This document shows positions 56,916 through 64,000 of a DNA stretch of 64,000 nucleotides, piece after piece; position 1 is the first letter of the stretch; the number at the start of each line of letters is the position of its first letter. The stretch covers positions 2,237,001 through 2,301,000 of the forward strand of contig OU612066.1 of NCBI GenBank assembly GCA_914767715.1. Reading direction: 5' to 3'. Source of the stretch: Membranipora membranacea. Its lineage: Eukaryota; Bryozoa; Gymnolaemata; Cheilostomatida; Membraniporidae. The position numbers and the translations under genes are program-made. Below the pieces are notes generated by a model that searched no databases, had not been told where the DNA came from, and saw only the letters and a program-made list of their open reading frames with translations.

Positions 56916-57989
56916 TGAAAATGACCCAGAATGAAAATGACCTGAGATGAAAATGACCTGGAATGAAAATGACCTGCATAATGAAAATGACCCGAGGTCA
57001 GGGTCATCTTAAGCTGTCCGACTCATCTCGATATCGGCAGGTCACAAAAAGTCTATTACCGGAAATGAAAATGACCCAACCAATCAGACACCTATATGAA
57101 AATGACCCAACCAATCACAACCATATATGAAAGTGACCCAACCAATCCCTGAAGGTGTTACAACATAGTATTTAACTTTTGTCATAGTTAAAGGTAAAGT
57201 ATGGAATATATACATAGCTATGGTAGCAATGAACTAAACCTTTAGTTCATTGATGGTAGGCTATCTGGGTTGGGGTTATGGACCCCCCACCCCTGCCTGC
57301 CTACCAATTCAAGAATTGTCATTTTTCTGTCAGAAGATTCAAAATATGTGGTGACACCTATTTGACAGGTGACACTACTATTGACAGCCAGAGTTTTTTT
57401 AGCAGAGATCACATCATTTTTCTTGTTGTAATTTAATCATAGGTTAAATCAAAATGAACTCAACCATGGCCCTTGCATATGTATGTGTATAATTAATAAA
57501 TAAATATGTATTGTGTGTCTAGAATACTTTCCCATGCACAACAAAATTTTCATGTACCGATCCAATCTTATCGCCTGTTGATTGTTATAATAACCAAACC
57601 AATACAAGTTGATTCTGTGTTGATAAATCAAGTGAAGGCCAGCTGTGGACGCCATCACCGGGCTTAGGGAAGTTGGCGTCTCCACATCTAGTCTGATCAC
57701 ATTCTATAGATCCATTACAAAATAAAGTCCAGTTGTGAAATACCCTTTACCAGTGGTTCCTACATATCGTAGCAGCGGGTGGATTGTGTATACCCACAAA
57801 TGAGTGTAGCGAAAGTAGAGAGCTGAGCCTAGCATACACGCGCCCCAGCATGCAATCACATGAATCCAACATGCATTCAGACAAGCACACTTTGCCTGCC
57901 ATTGTACTCCTTTGTTCACCAATCAAAAGGCCTTTTGTTACACAACTCTCATAGGTGCATTGGGGCATGTCTCCCTGACATCGACCCCC

Positions 57990-58151
57990 AGGGCCTATCC
58001 AACAGGGTCTTTTAGAACTGTACTTTATTTTGTAATGTCGAGGATTCTGTCAGTGAACTCATACGTGGCTCCAAGTTGGTTTCCATACTTGTCAAAAGGG
58101 GACAAGGAGAGACTTGAAGGGCTTGAGAAATTTTGCCTTAAGTGTTGTCCG
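57990..58151 (+). pseudogene. Weak LINE reverse transcriptase relic
   Basis: The frame contains SYVAPSWFPYLSKGDKERLE followed by GLEKFCLKCC, which follows the pattern of the LINE tail (..ASPVWxPYLxKxxxxLExVQRxxxK). Short and decayed, inside the 2.9-kb inverted-repeat element. Confidence 0.4.
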
Positions 58152-58309
58152 TAAATCTTGCCATATATGTAGAATGTCATGATGAGCGGCTTGCGGCATT
58201 GAATTTAACAGAACATTTGATGCCCCAACTATTGTATTGTATTGCATGTGTATTTTGAACCATCTATCATTGCAATAACCATCACATTAGGCTTATGAGT
58301 TGTTGTGTC

Positions 58310-58510
58310 TCATGAGAAACTGATAAAGCTGTTCTTTCTCTTCTCAGTCCTACACTTTTCAGCTCTATTAATCATAGGTCTGCAAGAGGATGTTCTACAA
58401 GTGTTGAATCTTAATCTTGTACGACTAAAAAATTGATGGCTCGGATTGTTGCTAATCTTTTTAAAATAATTTTGTGACATAGAAAATAAAAATTCATTGA
58501 CAGTAGTCAA
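58310..58510 (-). pseudogene. Possible LINE C-terminal relic
   Basis: The 66-residue frame ends RAEKCRTEKRKNSFISFS, resembling the final segment of the LINE copy at 52887-53195 (CRTVKRNNSFFPF). It is the only matching portion, and the assignment is weak. Confidence 0.3.
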
Positions 58511-58654
58511 GTTTAGAAGTGATAACCGTTCTTCATAACATTCAATGTCAGTATAAATAATAGTAGTGGCTGTCTATGGCAGTGTTCGAGAATAAACTAT
58601 GTCCATAATGTAGCAGAGCACACCAACCATCCATTTCACCATTACCTACATTCA

Positions 58655-58715
58655 AATGCTCGATATCAGCTATAACATCACATTTAATGTGATGTTATAG
58701 CTGATATCGAGCATT
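58655..58715. repeat. Perfect 61-bp palindrome
   Basis: Arms of 30 bp (AATGCTCGATATCAGCTATA then ACATCACATT) with a single central base. No mismatch was seen. It would extrude as a cruciform or hairpin. It lies in the 2.9-kb inverted-repeat element. Confidence 0.95.
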
Positions 58716-58807
58716 GTTCTCACCTCTCTACGATCAACGCTCTGATGACTAATCAACGTAAGACCCTCTCTCTCAGATATATATATGATAAATGTCACTT
58801 TACAAAG

Positions 58808-58878
58808 ACATTGGCAACCACAAAGGTCATTTACTGACTAAATTTTAGTCAGTAAATGACCTTTGTGGTTGCCAATGT
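58808..58878. repeat. Perfect 71-bp palindrome
   Basis: Arms of 35 bp (ACATTGGCAACCACAAAGGT then CATTTACTGACTAAA) around a single central base. It is 92 bp to the right of the 61-bp palindrome but unrelated in sequence. Confidence 0.95.
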
Positions 58879-59787
58879 TTGATGACTGAATTGGAGTAAT
58901 CATTTGCTTGTTTGAGGACAAAAGTGACAAATGCACACAACATGACGCCATGTGCAAAATGACACAAAACTCTGCACAAAATGTGACAACGTGCAAAACC
59001 CAACAACAATACAAAATTCCTTAACTATTGATCGCTTTCTGTTGCCATCATCGCTCGAAAATTGGAGTATGTGACGAGCCACATGACTGTCAAAGATTTT
59101 ACAGCAATCGGATAGCCTTGCCCCAGTAATTTCACCTGCAATAACACGCAAAAAATATATATGCTACTCAATGCTAATGTTGAAGTTAATATGTTTAGAG
59201 AATTATGAATAGTCTTCAAAAAGTTAGGAATTCAGATTTTGTTTTGACTTTTGAGCTGCTGAAAATATCTTAAGATATCCAAAATACACAATGCTGCTAT
59301 GTTATAGACAGCAAAATGTGTGGTGTATTCTTACTATGTATATTTTATCATAAAAACGATACTGTATGTCCACCATAACATCAATGAAGAGGTTCATTGA
59401 TCAAGAGTCAACATAATAGCAGCTGTTACCAAAGTGAAACTGATACATGTGTGTAACTAGCCTAGGCTAACTCTCTTGTGTAGGGGGTTTGTAACCCCAC
59501 CCCAAACAGCCTCCCAAGGCTGTGTAAATATTCCTCACTCTACCTTTAGCTATGAATACCTTCAAGGATTGGTTGGGTCATTTTCATATATGGGTGTGAT
59601 TGGTTGGATCATTTCGTGTAGGTGTCTGATTGGTTGGGTCATTTTCATGTAGGTGTCTGATTGGTTGGGTCATTTTAATTTCCGGTTATAGACTGATTTA
59701 ATCTCCTTGCACCATTTTATATATATGTCAAGGTCAACTTAAGGTTGTTTTCATACTCAGGTGATTTTCATTCTGGGTCATTTTCAA

Positions 59788-60182
59788 TGTTTTCCGTCAC
59801 TATCATAGCCACTCGGTAGACATACCACTGTAGGCATACAAAGTTGTCGAACCTGAGCAAACAATTTCTTAGAATTTCCGGAGTATGAGATTTTGCATCT
59901 GATGATTTGAGCTCTATGCTTTAATGCAAGACTATGAACTTTGTTAATTTGACACTTTAAAAGCTGCCTGTTAATTTCAAAATGAGATTTACAATACTGT
60001 CTCTCTAATTTGCGCCTAATCATTTTTGCCTGAGCAACCTCTTTACTGAACACAAAGCTGCTGCGTTTCTTCTTCTTGGTTTTACATTGTGACACTGGGG
60101 CGAACCCATCTAGGCTGTTAGCTACAATGTCAGAGACGGAATTAGCCAAGCCATCCGTACTAACAACATCAGCTGAGGACAA
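59788..60182 (-). pseudogene. LINE linker between endonuclease and RT
   Basis: A basic frame (KTKKKKRSSFVFSKEVAQAK, then LERQYCKSHFEINRQ) typical of the region before the reverse transcriptase in CR1/L2-type LINEs. It runs into the inverted-repeat element at about 59787 and stops. Upstream, with decay, it connects to the endonuclease part. Confidence 0.7.
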
Positions 60183-60401
60183 ATCCTCACAGCTGGCTCG
60201 AAATGATTCAATAAACTGAAGATTTTCTAATTACTTATGATCCCTGTAATTATAAAATTCGAGCTTTTTCTCTCCTGCATTCGTGCACATAGTTGAGGTT
60301 TTCCTGGTGAGAATACCAATATCAAAATAGACCAGGTAATGATCAGATAGCTGAATGTCTTCGATAGATACGGACTTTAAGACCTTGGGTACAAACAACA
60401 T

Positions 60402-60900
60402 CTAGTGACCCACCACGCCTATGGGTGGCAAGCCTCCAATATGATAATCAAATTTGTAATCGGCCATAAAATCAAGGAACTGTCGAGCAAAGCTATCCTC
60501 CGATTTTTCAAAGTGAAGGTTCATATCCCCACATAGCAAAACTCTGTTGTACTCCAGAGATACCAACGCCAATAACTGGTCAATTTCCCTAAGAAAATCT
60601 GTCCTAGTATTCAGTGGGGGAGGTCTATAAATTACTTTGTACATTCACAAAAGTATACTCAAAGGGTTTCGGGCAGAAATCCAGTTTTATGTATGACAGC
60701 TAGTCCGCCACCTTTTTTACCCTTACACGTTTGATTCATTATTATTGTAACAATCACTATCTAGGTTGCCTATCTGGACATGGTAGTCTGCATCTGATGG
60801 TTTCATCTAAAAACCCGTCAAAATCATGAAGTCTAGGTTCCTCTCAATTAAGAGATCGTTAATATCTCCTACCTTGTTTCTCGCACTCTGGATATTTACC
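60402..60900 (-). pseudogene. LINE APE-type endonuclease, broken
   Basis: Pieces in more than one frame: VNIQSARNKVGDINDLL with RNLDFMILTGF near 60890-60800, KKGGGLAVIHKTGFLP near 60700, and VIYRPPPLN with LLCGDMNLHFEK at 60644-60500. These are the N-terminal, central GGG and GDxN motifs of the LINE endonuclease that nicks target DNA. Stops and frameshifts show it is dead. Confidence 0.8.
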
Positions 60901-61104
60901 ACACACAGTTGAAATAGGTAATTAAATGTTGTCACATACGTCAGCGCCATCAGGATAGATACCATTTCTTTTACCTGTCAGGAAAATTTTTAAAACACAG
61001 GCGCCAGAAAAATTGAAATACACAACACAATGTGAGCCTAAGAGTCAATAATTGATTATCAGAAAGTTTGTGGTTGTTGGCGCTAGTATCTCTCCAGTAG
61101 TAGT

Positions 61105-61410
61105 ATGAGCTATTTTCTGAATCAGGTTGAGATGTTGTCATGGGGTTACGATCTGCAGCACATGTATATGATTACTAACCGCGTTGGGGGCAGAAAAGGA
61201 AGAATTAAACTGCCCCCAGCTACAAGAAACACGCCTCCTCTCAATTTGGTGGCCGTAGAGACGCCAGCAATCCAAAACTCTCCAGAGTACAGCAACTTCA
61301 ACTCGAATACAAACACTCACCGCACTCGGGGACAGTTCATATATAATTCCCTGCCCCGTGACGATTTCAAGCCTCCAGGTAAAACACCAATGACGAAAGC
61401 TCCAATGTAA
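61105..61410 (+). CDS. Unrecognised 101-codon frame
   Basis: I do not recognise it. From the Met at 61105 it reads through VGGRKGRIKLPPATRN, a Pro/Asn/Thr-rich middle and GQFIYNSLPRDDFKPP to a TAA at 61411. A possible splice donor (GTAAAA) lies at about 61379. The composition is protein-like but there is no domain. It could be a transposon fragment, as it lies just upstream of the LINE on the opposite strand. Confidence 0.22.
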   Translation: MSYFLNQVEMLSWGYDLQHMYMITNRVGGRKGRIKLPPATRNTPPLNLVAVETPAIQNSPEYSNFNSNTNTHRTRGQFIYNSLPRDDFKPPGKTPMTKAPM

Positions 61411-61589
61411 AGGTACTAAGATGATGACCATAAAGTCCGTGATTCACAGTAGGTAGTTTGGTGTAGTAGAGTAGTGCAAAATTTCACAAGTATGATATTA
61501 CAATAGTATATATATACTTTTATTGTCAATCTACAATCATCTTTAGGAATGTTTTTCATGCAGTGACAGAACAAAAAAAAACTTAAGCG

Positions 61590-61950
61590 GAGAGAAAAAG
61601 AAAAAATACACAAGTAATAAAAATTAATAGTTGTTGTTTAAAATGAGTAAGTTTGGTTGCTGAGCGTATCTGAATTGGTAAAGAGTTAAAAGTTGTAGTG
61701 ATTTGTTGTCTTAATTGATCTCTGTGATAATGTAATAGATCTTTGTCTCTAAAAAAGGTCTTAGAGCTAGCTGGAATAAATCCTTCCAAAAGGAAGTCGG
61801 GTGCCATCAAATGCAAAATTTGAAAACCAAAAATACAGGTGAAATGACCAGCAAGGAGAGGAAAAGGAATCAGACCAGGAGATGTATGTAAATCTCTTGT
61901 ATGTATTAGATGATACAGTATGTGGTTGACATTTGCTATAATGTACACTT
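61590..61950 (-). pseudogene. LINE C-terminal tail relic
   Basis: The frame carries FGFQILHLMAPDFLLEGFIP and then FNSLPIQIRSATKLTHFKQQ, the conserved last motif of CR1/L2-type and similar LINEs (..WNSLPxxIRxAxxLxxFKxxL). The reverse-transcriptase core is absent. The copy is separate from the interrupted LINE to its left. Confidence 0.55.
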
Positions 61951-61970
61951 GATGATGAGCACCGCACCAA

Positions 61971-62470
61971 TAATCAAACGGAGGGTTGGAACAACAGGTG
62001 CATTGAAGAATATCCTTTATTTAAAAACATGGAGTTCTGTTGTATTGATTGAGGGTGAGCATGTGCGTGATTCAAATTTTTGGTTAAAACCATAGACAAG
62101 GTGTATCTATGGTTAAAACCTTGAATAAGTCAACAAGATGAATAATTATCCTTGTTTCTTTCAATGTGCCAGCATCAGATAGACTCATGGCATAGTTTGA
62201 GATCAAGTTTAGCTGTAAAAGGATGTTAGTTGTCACTTCTTCTGTCATAAAGGGACAACTTCTTCTGAGTAACCAAAAATAATTTAACTGCACAACTTTC
62301 CAAACTTCAAATTCATATATTCGTTTGTGCCATTTCTTTATGACACAGAAATGATGGAAACAGAGTGGTGATAGGTATGACTTGGCACACCGAGATTGAA
62401 AATCAAGGGACAGCATCATTCCTCATCACCCTATGAAATTATAACTAATCCTTGTGGTGTATCTATTTTC
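61971..62470. other. No feature recognised
   Basis: AT-rich DNA with a short direct repeat (ATGGTTAAAACC at about 62080 and 62109 variants). The minus-strand frame 62084-62419 shows no family signature. Confidence 0.3.
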
Positions 62471-62690
62471 AGATTCAAACACCTGTGTAATCTCAATGCT
62501 CACCCATCTGTATGGTGCCTCATAGAGACCATACAGAAGGAGGATTGTTAGGCTGAAGCTTAGGCTGAGGAGAAACCTGAGGGCCCTATGCGAGAGGAGG
62601 AGGGATGGTCAAGTCAATGTAACTGACTTCTTTGAAGCTGTTGGTCACAACATCAGGCTCGGGGTCAACCACAGAGACTAGTAGTTGTGG
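62471..62690 (+). pseudogene. Transposase C-terminal scrap
   Basis: One frame reads FRFKHLCNLNAHPSVW then CLIETIQKEDC, a pattern seen at the C-terminus of MULE-type and related transposases (..H..HPSVW.FI..LQ.E). Stops follow at once (a TAG, then another). In the next frame RRDGQVNVTDFFEAVGHN is open. Short and uncertain. Confidence 0.35.
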
Positions 62691-62699
62691 AAATACTAA

Positions 62700-63755
62700 C
62701 TTACATGCAGGTTGCAACTGTTCCCTTGTTTAAATTAAAGGCTGGCCCAATGCATATTTGGATGGAGTGGATGATGGTAGATAATTATGTAACTCATAGT
62801 GTAAAGGTATTTTATAAGATAAGGGATGTGTTGTACTTCAATGGAGATGTCATTCTAATAATACCCCAAGTAGAATAACAATGGTAGCATTAAACACCAA
62901 ATGAATCTTGTTTAATTTTTTTCACTTAGAATTGAAATAAAATTAATATGTTAAAAGAGTAGACCAAATACCAAGTTTGAGATACCATTAATCCTTAGAA
63001 AGAAATCAATTGTTTATAATTTATCTACTCCATATCCTCATTATGGCCTCTGTACATCCCTATTGATTCAATTTGTCTTCTTTCTTTATTGAAGATGATC
63101 TCGGGGAGGAGTGAGAAACTCATTGTATCACTAATAGATTTATGTTAACTGCAATTATTCTACTAGGAGATGGAGAACGACATACTGACATGGCCGGTTG
63201 TGTGGTATAAATTTTTGTGTTCAACACTTTTTTGTAATCTAAATTGTGTTTGCTCATAGCATTATGTCTCCATACAGCAATATTTTAATATCTTGATATC
63301 AGGAAAACATACAAAAAAATACCTCATGAATCCTTGCTTTTATCATAAGTCCACATCATATTGAATGTGAGATCTCATCGGCCTCAACATTTTTGCTTCC
63401 ATTTTGAGGTTCTTTTGCATACATTGTCTGATATCACAAATCATCTCTACAAATCCATAATAATATACTTATAAATCTTTAAAATAGAAATTTTTTTCAG
63501 TTCATACTCTTTGTTCACATTCTAAACATTCTCCCTTTTCCTTGGTGATGAAGTTTTTCCATAGGCGTTTATTCTGCGGTCAGTCTTGTAGAGTGGTGGA
63601 TATCGGCATGTTTACATTGCACGATTTACCATTTGCGCTACTGAAACGCATAAGTCTTTGCTACTTTGTTTGCTATTCCACACAGGGTAGTACTTGCTAC
63701 GAACAGCTTTCAATGTGTCAATGGTTTTGAGTATTTGCTTTACTTTGCCATTTGA
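62700..63755. other. No gene recognised
   Basis: AT-rich sequence; the frames at 62687-62878 and 63542-63730 have no recognisable domain. No inverted or tandem repeat was supported before 63756. Confidence 0.35.
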
Positions 63756-63859
63756 GATCTGAGTCATGTCAGTACTGAGTGGATCTGAGTCATGTCAGTA
63801 CTGAGTGGATCTGAGTCATGTCAGTACTGAGTGGATCTGAGTCATGTCAGTACTGAGTG
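63756..63859. repeat. 26-bp tandem repeat, four perfect copies
   Basis: Unit GATCTGAGTCATGTCAGTAC plus TGAGTG, four exact copies in 104 bp. The perfect identity means recent expansion. No coding role. Confidence 0.97.
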
Positions 63860-64000
63860 GCTGAGCAAAGTTATATTGATATGGATATGGCTTTCCAGTG
63901 ATGGTGCTGTACTAGTAGTTAATTTTGTCAACAAACTGCTGGGGAGAACAAGCAATCCGTCTAAAACATAATGGGATGGTGTCTTTGTCCTTTTTTTTTG

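Larger units (their letters stand above)
56916..59787. mobile_element. 2.9-kb element with long inverted repeats
   Basis: The left end (about 56916-57150) has GAAAATGACCCAGAATGAAA followed by repeated ATGAAAATGACC and three units of about 30 bp with CCAACCAATCAGACACC. The right end (about 59555-59787) is the inverted form (CCTTCAAGGATTGGTTGGGT, GGTGTCTGATTGGTTGGGTC, CATTCTGGGTCATTTTC). It lies within a LINE. No transposase was recognised; interior reverse-transcriptase-like scraps (57990-58150 + and 58310-58510 -) are older insertions. The superfamily is unassigned and no target duplication was seen. Confidence 0.75.
55440..60900 (-). mobile_element. CR1/L2-like LINE, interrupted and decayed
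   Basis: Minus strand. Starting at about 60900 it shows an APE-type endonuclease start (VNIQSARNKVGDINDLL), then VIYRPPPLN, VLLCGDMNLHFEK and LSDHYLV, then a linker to about 59790. After an inserted element (56916-59787) the reverse transcriptase resumes with its catalytic motifs and runs to WNSLPSYLRD near 55790. The 3' end is probably a TATTATTACTATCATCA-type tail near 55440. About 170 residues of reverse transcriptase expected between the two halves are missing, so the insertion was accompanied by a deletion or the copy was already damaged. Confidence 0.85.

Overview
This is a stretch of a nuclear metazoan genome. The protein-coding genes have many GT-AG introns, and several encode animal-type architectures: a WW-BAG co-chaperone, an APPBP2-like protein with a CARD domain, a kinesin-5 with a BimC box, a CK1 delta/epsilon kinase, and a secreted PAN/apple plus fucolectin-type lectin. 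The DNA is AT-rich. Introns and intergenic DNA are full of CR1/L2-like LINE relics, tRNA-like SINEs and short inverted-repeat DNA transposons (MITEs). A non-vertebrate animal, perhaps an early-branching or marine invertebrate, fits best. The species cannot be fixed from the sequence alone.

Layout: 1-2.8 kb is intergenic with one MITE. At 2.85-3.54 kb (+) lies an uninterrupted BAG3-like gene. At 5.5-11.6 kb (-) is a nine-exon CARD + APPBP2-like gene whose splice phases all close. Then 4.8 kb without a recognised gene. At 16.5-28.2 kb (-) is a complete 20-exon kinesin-5 (1167 codons plus stop), with paired CCAAT boxes upstream. At 29.8-34.4 kb (-) is a complete seven-exon CK1 delta/epsilon. The CK1 downstream side and the kinesin promoter face each other across about 1.6 kb holding a TA-flanked MITE with a tRNA-like core.

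From 35 kb on the window is transposon-rich: a 13-bp minisatellite; a SINE and a decayed LINE-ORF1-like reading frame (39-41.6 kb); a 377-bp TTAA-flanked MITE; then a four-exon secreted PAN-FTP lectin gene (43.5-49.3 kb, -). Its 4.4-kb intron is a pile of elements: a hAT-like MITE with an 8-bp target duplication; a TTAA MITE split by another element with a 9-bp duplication; a large foldback; and two more TTAA-flanked inverted-repeat elements. A two-exon gene for a possible 42-residue zinc-ribbon microprotein lies at 51.5-52.1 kb. From 52.8 to 61.9 kb are LINE relics, one of which is split by a 2.9-kb long-inverted-repeat element carrying two near-perfect palindromes. The right end holds a transposase-like scrap and a 26-bp tandem repeat.

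The host genes do not form a pathway by position. The kinesin-5, CK1 and BAG genes are ordinary housekeeping or mitotic genes. The most unusual coding observation is the CARD joined to an APPBP2-type TPR body. The most unusual DNA observation is the chain of TTAA-targeted elements that share or abut target sites inside the lectin intron. Gene models were assembled by hand from splice sites and reading phase; no database search was possible.
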